A stretch of 64,000 bases of DNA from Bidens hawaiensis (GCA_021521415.1 JAIQDT010000673.1:496001-560000); one strand, 5' to 3'; positions 1-12,952 are shown, counted from the stretch's first letter. The notes: generated by a model not told the origin, from the sequence alone. A program made the numbers and translations.

Positions 1-514
1 AGGTTGAGAATGCTATCAAATGATTAAATTAAAACAAAAACCTATATTTTATCAAATTAAATAGTTTAATAATTTCAAATTATATTTTCTAATGGAATAT
101 TCATACGAATACGTGGTTTATACTCTGCAATTTCTTCATAATCACGAAAAAGATGCACATGATGATTTTATAAAATGTTATTATATTTTTAATGGAATAA
201 AAGATAATAGGATGCACTATAAATGACATAAAAAGAACATATATAAAATTAGCATGACTAAAGCACGCTCTTGTGTTACAGTTTCGAAAAAAATTGATGA
301 CAACTCCATAGATTCATGGAGGTTGAATGATTATGTGAGAATAAAATTGCTATTTATTCATAATTTATTTTTATTTTTATCATCTTAAACATGTAAACAT
401 CTTTCATTGATTTTTACACATTCATCTTCTACACTAAAAAGTATTTAAAAATTGATTAATAACAAAAAGGTAGATCTGATTTCGTTAAAGATATAATATT
501 TTGATTATACTAAC
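1..514. other. AT-rich intergenic DNA
   Basis: No coding, RNA or element boundaries are visible. The stretch is AT-rich with frequent stops in all frames. Confidence 0.6.
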
Positions 515-870
515 ATGAATACCGTCATATTTTAGTCTCTTTAATTTAGGTGATTAGTTATTTGATTAAATGATGGATTGATATGTTTTGATTACACTGA
601 CATAATTAAAAATATAAAATAGTTTAAGCGGGAAATTTTGTCTAAGAATGAATCTTTAAGTGACACCCCCCCGGACCCCACAATTATTATGAATACCATC
701 ATATTTTAGTCTCTTTAATTTAGGTGATTAGTTATTTGATTAAATGATGGATTGATATGTTTTGATTACACTGACATAAATATGTTTTCATTAAAAATAT
801 AAAATAGTTTAAGCAGGAAATTTTGCCTAAGAATGAATCTCTAAGTGACACCCCCCGGACCCCACAATTA
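515..870. repeat. 174-bp tandem duplication
   Basis: Two adjacent copies share the same order of words: a start near ATGAATACC, then GTGATTAGTTATTTG, then a C-rich stretch followed by GGACCCCACAATTATT. The first copy starts near 515 and the second near 689, a period of 174 bp. The second copy carries a 12-bp insertion near 779-790 and a few substitutions. No coding potential is seen. Confidence 0.85.
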
Positions 871-897
871 TTTTATTTTATTAGAATAGGTAGAGGT

Positions 898-990
898 GGA
901 CTATTTACTAATAATAATTATTATTATTGGTAGTAATTATTATTATTATTTACTAATTATTATTATTATTATTTAGTAATAATAATAAAG
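898..990. repeat. ATT/AAT microsatellite
   Basis: Runs of AAT/ATT triplets (TTATTATTATT and AATAATAATAA) dominate this stretch. They begin right after the tandem duplication. Confidence 0.85.
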
Positions 991-2224
991 TGAAGAATTA
1001 TTTCATTCCTATATAGTAACCAAACATGACAAAGAAATAACAATAATCCGTTTCATTTATTTGTCTATTTCATCACACATACATACCAAATAAGCCCTTA
1101 GTGTTTTTTTCTTTTTTATTTTTATTTTATTTTTGGGTTGGACTGAAAACCGAATCATATATATGTCATACTCTTTTGGATCTTAATTTTCTTTAGATCC
1201 GAACTTATTATATTTTTTGCATTTAGTTTGATTTAGAATAGAATGGCTTTAAAATAAATCAAATTAGTTTTTTTTACTATCTTTATAAACAAAAATATCT
1301 AAAAATTAGATATTGACATTGTATTTTAACGCTTTAATTTAAAATACTTATGGTAGAGGATACCCTGCCGGCCTGCCCAAAGGTGTCCAAACCAGATTTT
1401 GGATCTAATCCGATCGTTTTGTAAATTGGTTCAACAAAAGTCAAACCAGAATCCCAAATAGATTTCTTAAGGAAAACCAAACGATTGGATTGCAACCGGT
1501 TTAAACTTATGCATACTCAAAACTAATTCAAACTGGCGGATAAGAACTAATTGAAGCGGTTTCATCCAAACCGGTTTCTGGTTCAGTTTTGGATCGTATT
1601 TGATTTGGATGTGCAACTCTACCCTTAGTTGGGCGGATCCAATTGGTTTAGACCCAATACATGTTCACCCACCAGGATTTAGTTCATCTACGCACTATAT
1701 ATACCTACGACTTAGTCGATACTTTGGGTGTCTCTCCGGACTATTACTACGTAGAGATTTTCTCATGCACATTGATGACTTCACCTCTCCCTCATCACTT
1801 TTATATTAAATAATTACACATTCTGATGCAGGTTGATTATGACAAACACAAACCAACTTGACTATTGTAGGGTGGTTCAGAGACTTCAGCCCATGACTCC
1901 TTCTAACGAGTTTTTATGGTGTATATAGACTCAACACAAAATTGGAGAAGACAAAGTATGATTGGTTCATCTCCTCCATCGCTGCAATGATCTAAAGAAT
2001 CTCTTGCTGGATAATTGTAATTTTTTAGCATACTATTTTTGTTTAGTTAGTACACTAACACATTATAATGTAATACATTTAAAATGTTACATCACTAAAA
2101 GAATTGTACATTACGCTTAAAATAACTCACTATTGAAATATTAATGAGTTTACACTATATTTAATTTCATTTTAATATAAAATCTCAATGTAGTTTTAAC
2201 ACACTCAAAATCGATTAAGCTTAC
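991..2224. other. intergenic DNA with CCGGTT-rich degenerate segment
   Basis: About 1375-1640 is rich in AACCGGTTT-type words (for example ACCGGTTTAAAC), as is common inside non-autonomous hAT elements of plants. I could not define termini or a TSD. Otherwise nothing is recognisable. Confidence 0.4.
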
Positions 2225-2520
2225 CCCCCCTCGGTACACATGTGCTTTCTTGGTCCGGACTCTATCCAACTTCACTCTCCAAGCAAAATAGTTAACCTTG
2301 AGAGGCATCCATTTATTCCATGGAAACAACCATTGTGGTCATCTGCCGCCTTTAATTATTTCTAGGTCCGATCTCACCTTTTCATATGAAATACCAGCAC
2401 GTTGTCCTCCCCCACCCAATACCATTGGTCCTCGCATTCTTTTACGTTTACCTTATTCAATACACCCATGATCGCACCAAGCTCAAGCCACTCGGTATCC
2501 GATCTTGGGGTGCTTGACCA
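2225..2520 (-). pseudogene. LINE (L1-type) reverse-transcriptase zinc-binding remnant
   Basis: The minus strand between about 2324 and 2226 translates to WNKWMPLKVNYFAWRVKLDR followed by VRTKKAHVYRG. This matches the zf-RVT signature of plant LINE ORF2 proteins (W..W.P.KV..F.WR...DR..T). Upstream on the minus strand, EDQWYWV and VRSDLE lie in shifted frames and fit the segment that precedes zf-RVT. No RT core, endonuclease or poly(A) tail was found. This is a short dead fragment with at least one frameshift. The family assignment rests on the motif only. Confidence 0.65.
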
Positions 2521-5027
2521 TTAATAAATTTACAAACCAAACATGGTATAAAAATGCAGGTTATGCTAAAGTAGGAAATTGTATTGTCCTATGAAGTCTA
2601 AGACTCATTAGACCAAAGGAGGAATTATAAAGATTAAATAAAAAAGTTTTTCTTTTCTTTGCATGCAAATCACATGCCACATTTTTCATTATCTATAAAT
2701 TTTCATACACACCCTGAATTTATTTAAAGATATAGACCAAAGAAAATTCGAATGTGATGAATGAAGAAAATTATGTATAGGAAAATATATATATAAAGAA
2801 ATGATAAAAGCAAATAATGAACCTCAAGTAAAAAAGGTATAAACATGCAAAGCACATAAAGTTCCTTATAACACGGAAGCCCCTAGAAAGTTGCTTTTTT
2901 AAACTTATCACTGAAATTTCTTCTTTTTATTGAAAGATACAATTTATTCAATACAATAATCGCTCGTGTGTGACGAATAAAGAATACCTCAAATGATTTT
3001 ACACAAAATAAAAGGTTATATAAGAAAAAAAACAAAGAAAAAGGAATTTGTGCCATGATTTCCACTAAACATAAGGTGAACCTAAAAAGACGAATACGGA
3101 AAAAGCTTTAGTAATTTCTTACCCCTTAAAAATGTATATAAATTGTTAAGACAGTAATTTCTAATAAAGAACAATAAATGTGTGTAAGTAGTGTTGAATG
3201 AAAGACAAACCATAGGGTTACATATTTGTCTTATTTATTACGGTCAAAACATGACATACAAGTATACATCGGTTCTGCAATTCTTGGCATAAAATTGATT
3301 AAATAACCATTTGTATTAGTTCAATGAGAATTAAGGGCCGTCTTCAATATTTTAAGTGCCCAAGATAAGTATAAAAGTTAGGCCTTATATAAACTAATTT
3401 TGTTTCCCTTTTTTGGCCCAATTAAAATAAACAAAACTAATTGCTAATTACTAGGCTTTTCTTTTACATATTATTTTGGTCCAATATTACTAGGCAATTT
3501 TTTCATATTTATTTGTCCAGTTAAACATAAACAACTTAATTGCTAAATTATTAAGACCTTTTTTTTCATATTTTTTTAGCTCAATTTCACCTGTTAATGT
3601 TTTAAAAAAATTGTTACACGCACAAATAAAAAAGTAAAACAAATTTGTGCCCTATCAAAACCGTGTCTTTAACGCTTGTCAAGCTTAGGATAGGGTCTGG
3701 GCGGTCAACCCTGAAAGAATTACTAGACAACTATCAATCTATCAATAAAAGAATACATTTTAACATATTTTAATAGACGTATAAGTGAACCACTGCAATT
3801 ATTGCAGTGAAGTTCTTTTCTCTGTTATATATCCTCTGAAAATGATACAAATACTAAAAATAAAAGGATTGTTTTTTGTATTTCAAACTATTTGGTAGCT
3901 TTTTATTTCAATTTAAATATTCTATACCTAGAAACGAAAAGTGTGAGTGAGTGTGTGTGTGAGAGAGAGAGAAGGGAAGCTGCAAGTAGCGAGAGTCATT
4001 ATTCATTTTATTCCCTTTTAATGCCTCAAATCACAACCACTCTTGACGGCTAATATATATTAGCAAGTTTTAGAGAAAGAAAAGAGGAAAAGTAAGCTAC
4101 TTTGTAAAGTTGAAATAGAATAAAAGGCAACGAGAGTTGATTGAATTAACAATTAATTTGACATGAAAACTTTAGTTAACAATTAATTTGAAATGAAAAC
4201 TTTAAGGACAATTGAAATTGATGTGACTTGATGGTTGAAGGTACCAAAAGTATTGGTACTGAAATTTTTGGAAAAACGAGAATTGAATATTGTCCCGAAA
4301 AAATAGGGGTACCGGGGCACTTTATGGTATTGGTACCGCGCAGGTACCAAAGATGCCAGAATTCTAGAAAAGTGGGTACTGAATTTTTTGGTACGATACT
4401 GGTACTCGGTATCAAATGCCTATCCCCTGGCATCTTGATTTGAACTGCATCTAGATATGCCTTGTCTCGTAAATTTTGCATCTAGATATTAATTAACTTA
4501 TGATATAATCGTTACTTCATTAGTTATACTTGTCTACTCTTTTAGTGTGAAATATCTTCCTTACACACTAATGACGAAACTTTCCAACAACGAAATTCCA
4601 CTCTAACTCAAAATATAACATAAAAGGCGGTTTTATAGATTTAAAACTCTAATTCACATAGTGTGTAGTGTTATTTTACAGCGGTTTTATATTTTATATC
4701 CATTTATTTTTATTATCATGTGGGCCGTTCCTTATATAAAACAGGGAGAGCTTTCAGCGATGGGCTGATCTGTCTAGTAGAAATGGAAATCGTTGGTAAT
4801 GCGTAACTCCTTTTAACTTGAGTAACTTGTTAAAAACAAACTTGGTGCAAATCTAGATTTGAATGCATGCAATGTAGTTATTTTTACATGAGTAAAGTCA
4901 CATACTGTTGTATATGAATTAAATTTCAGATCAATAATTCCAACAAGTCATAACTGTGTATTAGCTTAGGTGACAAAATCATTATCACATTTGTCATATT
5001 TAACTTTCCAAATCACCAGTTTCATCA
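2521..5027. other. AT-rich intergenic DNA
   Basis: A GT/GA microsatellite lies at about 3947-3973. About 4225-4420 is dense in GGTACC-like words (GGTACCAAAAGTATTGGTAC), giving short spurious open frames on both strands, and is probably an old DNA-transposon interior without definable ends. The left flank of the first copia ends with the TSD AAGGG at 5028-5032. No host gene is seen. Confidence 0.5.
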
Positions 5028-5032
5028 AAGGG

Positions 5033-5351
5033 TATGGTAATCAAAGAACGTAATCGACACAACCATATGGCTAACACCAAAACTTTATTGATCAAGAAAT
5101 CTAACTCAAAAACTTGATACAATTTGTCGCATACCCTAAACACAGTATATATAGACTAACCTAAACACGTTAGAATATATTTAGGACAGAATAAAATCAA
5201 CACAATAATTATCTCCATCTAAACCTAAAATAGATTTTTAATAAAATAATTATCCATAACTGGCCCGATTACTTGCACGCCAAGATAACCGGTTCTTGCA
5301 TCCCAAGTCGCTTCACGCAATAGCCATAAGTCGACTCGGTAATTCCCAACA
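5033..5351 (-). repeat. copia 1 3' LTR
   Basis: This LTR is 319 bp, the same length as the right copy. On the + strand it begins TATGGTAATC and ends TTCCCAACA. The internal polypurine tract follows at 5352-5363. Confidence 0.93.
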
Positions 5352-5809
5352 ATCACCCCCTGAATTTCTGAGTCGTATAGGGGAGATCTTCCGACTTTAG
5401 AAAAGTGTTACACCCCGACCAATGAAGGCGGAAACGTCGAGGCGCGACATGATTGCTCATTGCACAATGACACTATAAAGTTAGAATATTTAAACAACTC
5501 ATTTAAATCCATATCATCATAAATAACACAACAATTGTTCATACAAAATGCCAAATAGATAGATAAACAAATAACTTGTTCTTTTATTTTCTAATATCCT
5601 AAAGCCAAGATAATAAGTTTCTTCAAGTAATCCAATCAAGCTAACATCAAACCTGTAACATTGCATAAAATAGAGTTTGTCAACACGAAGGTTGGTGAGC
5701 AATTTTCATAGTTTTGGACAATAAGTATATAGTATGAAATCCACAACTAGTATATGAAAACAATAAATAATAGCAACAATTTAGATAAATGAAACCGTTA
5801 ATAAGAATA

Positions 5810-5942
5810 CATTGACGAACCGTCAATAAGAATACATTGACGACAATAATGAAATCGTCAATAAGAATACATTGACGAACCGTCAATAAGAATACATTGA
5901 CGACAATAATGAAATCGTCAATAAGAATACATTGACGACACA
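5810..5942. repeat. palindrome-bearing tandem repeats (copy A)
   Basis: Five units share GTCAATAAGAATACATTGAC, alternating between about 24-bp and 35-bp periods. Each unit is itself an inverted repeat: CGTCAAT and ATTGACG with an 8-nt spacer. The array lies in the solo LTR and recurs at 8838-8955. Confidence 0.88.
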
Positions 5943-6175
5943 TTTCTATATGGGGATACCATATATACTCGGAATTAACGTATGATCATACTTTGATGAG
6001 GCTACCCGCCTTAGCATTCAAGAGGCTACCCGCCTTAGCATTCAAGAATTTGCACATAATCATCTAAAGCATATAACACCAAATCGAGCATTTATTTAAG
6101 TAAACATAACAATACGTGTTGTGGTTTAAGACTCAAGTATAAATCATTTGAATTTGAATAAGTATGCAATGCCAC
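5822..6175. repeat. 354-bp segment duplicated at 8838-9192 (copy A)
   Basis: This segment matches 8838-9192 almost base for base. It includes the palindrome array, ATATGGGGATACCATATA, and a doubled 24-bp unit beginning GAGGCTACCCGCCTTAGC. It ends in GCCAC immediately before the nested LTR at 6176. Confidence 0.92.
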
Positions 6176-8751
6176 TGTCACACCCTCAAAATCCACTAAC
6201 GGAGTTTTACCGTCAGAGGGTGTGAACTAACAGGATCGGAATCATTAGTTATAATCAAACCATAAAACAAAGTTTCAAAACCATGAAAACGTTTACGAGT
6301 AATCAAATGCGGAAGCGTAAAACCATAGAAACCAATGTTGCGTCACGCAGGACGACTTAAAACCCAGTGATAACAGTTTAAAATAAGTATGCATAATTAA
6401 AAGTGTTTCAAGCAATGCATGTTCCTAAACCGCGCGCCCGCCTCGGCTACCTGAGAATAACATACTAAAAGTGTCAACACAAGGTTGGTGAGTTCACAAG
6501 TTATATAAAAATAAATGTCTAGCGTTTGCGTTCAGCGTTTTGCGTTACAGCGTTTTGCGTTACCAAATAGTGTTATGTCAATTATATATCTATAGGTAGC
6601 TAGCCTATAAAACAAGTATCACTAAGTGTTCGACACCGAAGCTGACTGTTTATCATTTGCCTTGCCACCAGGTCATCCAGACCATGGTATGTGTTTAGCC
6701 AAGATTACACCCACTCGACCTTCAGTCGAGTTTAGCGTTGGGTGGGGTTTGTCAAACCCAGTAGTACTACTCAACAGTGACTCGCTATTATCCAAATATT
6801 AACCGGTTCGATGTTATGAAGGACTTTAGTTATTGCGTTTGCCACTTAGTCTTTACAAGTGATATATAATCTATATTAACAAAATCTTAAATGCGTTTCG
6901 GAGTATGTTATCTCCCCGAAGTGAAAAGCGTTTAAAAACAGTTTAAAAAGGGGAAAGTGAAACTCACTGTTTGCGAAGTATTCCCAAAATAATTCACCAA
7001 GATGCGCGTCACAGAAAAACTCTCTCTAGCGTTCTAAACAACAAAGAGATTTTTCTAAGTGTCCGAATATTATCGAGTCTCTAGACCCGGCACATAATAC
7101 CTATGCACATAACATGTTTCGTGTTTCGTTTGTGAATTGTGTGTGACTTTAACAAATACATTTGTGATACGATACGTGTGTGAGCAATTATTTATGTGTC
7201 ATGTATTAATAATGTACATAACTAGCAATTATTCCCCGCAAGGGCAATTTGGTCAAAACACGACAACTATTTAGCAAGTATTCCCCGCAGGGGCAATTTG
7301 GTCAAAACATAACAATTAACTAGCAATTATCATGTTTCATGCATTTTCACAAAATTCAGCAGCTAGTTTCACCGAGACAGAAATTCTACTTGAAAGATTG
7401 TCCTATCTCACCGATCACAGCATCACAATTAATTTACCAAAAATCATCACAAAAGTATATATGTCTTAGGTTTCCAGAACATATTTTATTATATTTTTAT
7501 TCCACATAGGTTTCTCACAATCATCAAATCATTACAGCAAACTCATAACAGTCAAATTCATGCGCAACAGAATGTTATTTGAAATTCCCGTTAAACGAAA
7601 AATCCAATAAATGCAAGACCACTTGGGTTAGGTTCCTAACTCAATGAGTCAACTTCCAGAAGTGGAACCAACCCAATTGGTCTCGTAGTTCATGAGATAT
7701 AACATTTACAAAACAACCTAACAGCAGGTCTAACAACTCAGCTTTGCACAACGTTTTTGTAAAATCATAAAAGTTAACTTTTCCACGTCCAAAAAATACA
7801 AGTTTACATTCTTTAGAAACTAGACTCAACCTAGTTTACTGTAGTATCAATAATCTCAATCAATTTTCACATTTACACTTCGTTACAGTCAATTAAACAT
7901 CAATAACACAATCTGTCCAGAAACTGTTTGCATCCAAACTCAACATATTAACTATCTATGGACCATCATGCATTCATATAACACTCTAGACTCCATAATC
8001 ACTATCCATGCACATCAATTACACATTACATACATGATTAGGGTTTTTGTTTGAACTCAAATCAAAGACACAACAATTAACATGTAACAATATCAATTCT
8101 AGTTATCAAATCATCATCAAATCAACAACAATCATATTAACTTCATACACACACATAATCGGCCATCTAGGGTTTTCAATTAACCCATTAAACATCAAAT
8201 CAAGTATAAAGGATGCATAGGGTAGTCGATTATACCTTCCTAGCACCTTAATCTTCAACCAAAGGCTTGAAATTGATTGTATATATGTGTGTATAAGTCG
8301 ACGGCAGCCAAGGTCACCAAGGGGGGGGGGTTCCGATCGGGGTTTGTGTGGGAGAGAAAATAATAGTTAGGGTTTATTATTATTAGTATTTATAAAGATA
8401 CTATGTTACACTCAAGTCCCTCAACTTTCGATTGTTGCTTTTCTAGCCTAACTAACTAGTTCTAGTACATTGAGTTAACGTTTATAACCATGTTATCACA
8501 TAACACATAAGTCTAACACGTAATTATCACATAATTACTGTTTTGACGTTTTTCGTTTATTCATCAATCGTTTGCGTCAACTCGTTTGCGTTTCGGTGCA
8601 ATTCCCGAAAGACTACACATGTAGTAAGTGTTAAGCGTCATTTAAACCCTAGTTTAAATGTAATGAGGTGTGCGTTATAGATCCAGTGATCTTAAGTTTG
8701 AATTGACGGAGTTGAGTTAAAGGAGTTAACCTAAAATTGACGATTGTCACA
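6176..8751 (-). mobile_element. second nested LTR with a stub of 3' internal sequence
   Basis: The LTR begins TGTCACACCC on the + strand and ends GATTGTCACA, about 2.58 kb. On the minus strand a TATA-like TTTATAAATAC lies near 8390. Directly right of it, 8752-8837 reads on the minus strand as the end of a gypsy-type internal region: GGGACGAAAATTC, then a short purine tract, then the LTR start TGTGACA. Only about 86 bp of internal sequence remains, with no second LTR. The left flank GCCAC fits a 5-bp TSD, whose partner is displaced by the 355-bp duplication on the right. Confidence 0.75.
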
Positions 8752-8837
8752 TCATTCCCATGTTAAAGAATTTTCGTCCCGAAAATTTGAGTCAAGTCGT
8801 GATGAGTGTCTGAAAAAGTAAGAAAAATTTTCAGTTT

Positions 8838-9192
8838 GTCAATAAGAATACATTGACGACAATAATGAAATCGTCAATAAGAATACATTGACGAACCGTC
8901 AATAAGAATACATTGACGACAATAATGAAATCGTCAATAAGAATACATTGACGACACCTTTCTATATGGGGATACCATATATACTCGGAATTAACGTATG
9001 ATCATACTTTGATGAGGCTACCCGCCTTAGCATTCAAGAGGCTACCCGCCTTAGCATTCAAGAATTTGCACATAATCATGTAAAGCATATAACACCAAAT
9101 CGAACATTTATTTAAGTAAACATATACAATACGTGTTGTGGTTTAAGACTCAAGTATAAATCATTTGAATTTGAATATGTATGCAATGCCAC
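8838..9192. repeat. 355-bp segment duplicated from 5822-6175 (copy A')
   Basis: Near-identical to 5822-6175, beginning inside the palindrome array and ending in GCCAC, after which host LTR sequence (CCCCAAAACG) continues. It differs by one inserted base near 9123 and a few substitutions. Confidence 0.92.
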
Positions 9193-10781
9193 CCCCAAAA
9201 CGAAAGATGGAAAACGGGGGATGAAAAAGTACTCACATTAACAAGTAACTTGAAAGATAGTGTCGTGAATAATCAGAGAGATCGGTTTAACGAGCAAGAC
9301 CTATATTAAACGGGTCTTGTGTTAGTAGGTAGTCTTGGAAGGGTTTAAAATAAAATACATGACAAATAAAGTAAATAAATAAAATTTAGGATTTAAAATG
9401 TAAATATTTGAGAAATTAAAGAAACGAGTTTTGTAAAATAAGTTTACTCGAAACCGGGTCTCGGTATTCTATTCATTAGTTTTTTTCTTTTTTTACTCAA
9501 CCTATGTTAAGTAATAATGTGGGTTAAAATGCGATATTGCAAAACCTTTGGTTATAAGAATACCAAAACGAGGTTTAAACGAGTGTTCGGGTTTGTCGGT
9601 TCGAGACTTGATAATTGACCAAGCTCACAGTTAACTTCCCAAAATAATAAATGTTATGAGATAACTCAATAAAATCAAAATAGACTTAACCAAGTATGTA
9701 GTTCTATTGTGAAGAACCTTAACGTTCGTTAAGCGAGTATACGACCTTATCGGTTCGAACTTGTTATAAGATCAAGTTGGTTACCGACATGCCAAGTATG
9801 TTTAGAAATTAACTAAAATTGATTTAAAATATAATCTTGAAGAAAAATATGAGTTTTGGTGGCTAAAAACACACTTGTGTGTCTTAAGCGAGTGAACTCG
9901 GTTTAGTTCGGTTTTTGGTTCGGTCCTTGACTCGGAATAAGACCGAGGATGGTTACCACATACCCAATTACCATGGAACTTGTAAAATAACTTATAAATA
10001 ATAATACTCAAGTTTTACATTCAAAAGTTAACAATAAAGCTTTTAAACAAAAGTTCGGTTTTTGGTTCGGTCCTTAACTCGGGATGAAACCGAGGCTAGT
10101 CACCACATACCCAATACCATGGAACTTGACAAATATGAAAAATAAACTAAAATATGTAGAATTTAAGCAAGTATAACAAGTTATATGGTTAGATTTGTTA
10201 AATATATAAACAAGGACTACAAAGTCCTCCATGTAACCTTGCCTTACTAGTCCGACATTTCAACCGGCCGAGACCGGAGAAATGAAAGACCGAAGGTAAA
10301 CAAGGAGTGTATATTATATATATGTTGTAACATCAAGCTTTAAGTATTGAGAAGTTAGTTAAAATGAAAGATTAACTTATGAAGAATAACCTTAGAATTT
10401 AAGAATTTGAGAGAGAAATGAAGAAATGAGCAAGCACAAATGAAGAAGATGGTGTATATATATAGGGTAAGTTGAATGGGTCTTTCATAAAGGGTGTTTC
10501 ATGAAAATGGGTTGGTTATAGACCCAAGAAAGCACAAACTACAAATGGGTTCTTCAAGTCTCCATTTTGGTAATTTTAGTCCCTGGAGTTCGATTTGAGC
10601 GTTTTCGGGGAATTTTAAGAACCGAAAAGGGTGTTTTTTTTATCCAACAACTATAAAACAAATATTTAACATACAATTCATCATTTTGATAATATAGAAA
10701 GGTTCGGGATACAAAACGGGTCGGGTTTACATTAAGAATACAAGTATAAAATAACCCGAAATTGACAAATGTCACAAAAAG

Positions 10782-11043
10782 CTTGCATCTCCTTAAATTT
10801 AATCCGTGCGAGAGCAACTAATATCCTTATCTTCTCGATTCGTGCTTCCGGGGTGAACACTTCATCATAGTCAATCCCGGGTTGTTGCACGTATCCTTTC
10901 ACCACAAGCGTCGCCTTGTGTTTGTTTATCGGATTCCGTTTTACTTTGAATACCCGTTTTATATCGGTTGGTGTAACTCCTTTTGGTAACCCCGCAAAAC
11001 TCCGCCTTTTCTTTTTCTCGATTGAATTGATCTCGGCCCGCAT
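10782..11043 (-). pseudogene. copia 1 RT N-terminus, downstream half
   Basis: The minus-strand translation contains EINSIEKKKRRSFAGLPKGV, KGYVQQPGIDYDEVF and IRILVALA. These are the opening motifs of copia reverse transcriptases (normally W.L..LP.G, KARLVAKGY.Q..GIDY.E.F.PV). It carries substitutions such as TPEAR for the usual APVAR. The other half lies at 12953-13100; the solo LTR at 11044-12947 separates them. The frame ends soon after VALA at the boundary of the other nested LTR. No catalytic YVDD box survives anywhere in this element. Confidence 0.85.
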
Positions 11044-12947
11044 TGTAACACCCCGACCAAAGGCGGATTATACATCGGGGCGCCACATATTGTTTCATTA
11101 CTCGTGACACTATTGGGTGTCAATATTTAATAAATACATTCATTCGCGCACGCGCAAAGTAAACAAGATAACATAAATCATCATAAATCAATATATTATA
11201 AATCATAATATTCGAACAGCAAAAACTTGTCTTGATACATTTTAATCTAGGTCCAAAATAAAGAAAACTTCCTACGTGTCCACAAGCTCCAAAACAGCTA
11301 CTGCAAACCTGAACATGTGTTAAAATAAACGTCAAACACTTGCGTGTTGGTGAGAAATCAAGTTTAATATCATACATAGATAACAATAAATCTGCGCGCA
11401 ACACGTGTATGTCTGGTGTTTAACAAGGGTGCAATCAGATTGTGATCAAGCCTAAATAGATCATAGCTCATAGTTCATAGTTCAATCCGTGCTCCCAAAT
11501 GAGCACAAAAACGAGAAAACATCTGTGCAAGTGTAAACAAAGAAAACCGTAAACGATAGGTCTCCCGTGTTCATCTAATGGATCCATGAAAACTTCGGAA
11601 TAGGCCGAACAAAGCGGTTAATGATACACACATACAAATAAACAGCCAAGTAAACGTCCTCAACACATGGGATACTGCGCGACTAAAGTTTATAAACAAG
11701 TTTAAGACTCAAGTTTGTACGAACACATGAACATCCCAAAACATTAAAAATAAAAAGGGATTAGGTACGAGATTACTCACTTGATAAACGATGCGATGTA
11801 AGATAAAGCAAGAACCAACTTTAAACAAGCACAAGTTAACCTATAAACAAGATTATTGTTTTAATGATTTGTTTTAAGTCTTGATTATAAGTTAGCATAA
11901 TTAATAAGTAAGTTATTATATATATTATATATTACCGGAAAAGCAGGGCAGAACAGGGAGGAAGACGAAGGCAAAGAGAGTGACGGCAGAGGATCAACGG
12001 CAGAGAGCAAGGAAGAACAGGAGAGATTAAGTGTTTGTGTGTGATGTGTTAGGAAAAATAACATTATTATTTATAGAGAAACCCTAGGGAACACAATCCC
12101 TAGAAAAGGGGAAAAGATCTCAAAAAGCAAAAGATTCCAAAAGCAAAAGATATCAAAAGATATGGCAGCTGCAGGGGGGCAAGATAAAGCTGACAGGGAA
12201 CAGTAAAAAGCATGGGCGGATCAGATAAAGGTACTGGTCAAGCATGGAAAAAGCAGATCTCAAAAGATAATGTCAGTCACTTTTTCTGTCAACCAATGGG
12301 GTTGGTGCGCATGCTGCGCCAAAAGTAACTTTTCAGACATAAGATAGGTCAGGTCAACAGCACAAAAGATATGATAGCACAAAAGCAAACAAAACAGAAG
12401 AAAAGATAAGTCTAGTACGAGAAAGCTGCGCGCGAGAAGGCTAAGGCGCGCCGCGGGAAGAACTATAATTCTTCGCGCGTCGAGGGATGAACTACGATTC
12501 TTAGCGCGCTGCGAGAAGAACTACGATCCTTAGCGCGTCGCGGGAAGAACTACCGTTCTTAGCGCGCTGCGAGAAGGATTACAATTCTTAGCGCGCTGCG
12601 AGAAGAGTTCGTCTCGCGTATCGCTGGAACAGATGGTCTTCACGCAGGATTCCTTGTAAGGGGTCTGGCGCGTGGAGCTGCGCAGACAACCTTAGGCGGG
12701 AAGGAACAAAGGACAAGCAAAGAGTTAGAGGGAAACCGGCTTAAGGGCGGGACGGCGACAAGAGGGAAAAGAAGACGGAAAGAAAGGAGGAAGAGGGACG
12801 GGACGGCGGAAAGAAAGAGCGGGAAGGAAAATATATTATTATCATTAAAAGTAAAATATAAGTATAAATAAATATTAAATCATAAAAGAAAAAGATCGGG
12901 TCAGAGAAACGGGTACCTGGGTCGGGTCGGATCGGGCAGATGTTACA
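11044..12947 (-). mobile_element. solo LTR inserted in copia 1 RT
   Basis: The element is 1,904 bp, begins TGTAACACCCCG and ends GATGTTACA. It is flanked by the perfect TSD CGCAT (11039-11043 and 12948-12952). Removing it rejoins the RT reading frame at the codons for KAMRAEI. A minus-strand TATA-like CTATAAATAATAATG near 12070 suggests minus orientation. There is no gag-pol content, so it is a solo LTR. The gypsy-type assignment is inferred from size and ends. Confidence 0.9.
12430..12612. repeat. 29-bp GC-rich tandem repeats in solo LTR
   Basis: TTAGCGCG recurs at 12501, 12530, 12559 and 12588, exactly 29 bp apart. Unit core: CGCTGCGAGAAGAACTACGA. Diverged units extend left to about 12430. 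The array is strikingly GC- and CpG-rich against its surroundings. Confidence 0.88.
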
Positions 12948-12952
12948 CGCAT

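Larger units (their letters stand above)
5406..10776 (-). mobile_element. long solo LTR (gypsy-type) nested in copia 1
   Basis: The boundaries are TGTTACACCCCG (5406) and ATGTCACA (10776), flanked by the perfect 5-bp TSD AAAAG (5401-5405 and 10777-10781). Copia 1 sequence resumes on both sides. A TATA-like CCTATATATATACACC on the minus strand (near 10450-10465) suggests the LTR is minus-oriented. No gag-pol frame lies inside, so it is a solo LTR, of about 2.4 kb once the nested element and its associated duplication (6176-9192) are removed. The superfamily (Ty3/gypsy, chromovirus-like) is inferred from LTR size and ends only. Confidence 0.82.

Noticed and set aside
4176..4481. Overlapping frames on both strands near 4200-4480
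   Set aside because: They come from degenerate GGTACC-rich sequence without domain or codon bias.
5810..5942. CRISPR-like array (palindromic repeats)
   Set aside because: Spacers are not unique; the units are a plain tandem repeat in a plant LTR.
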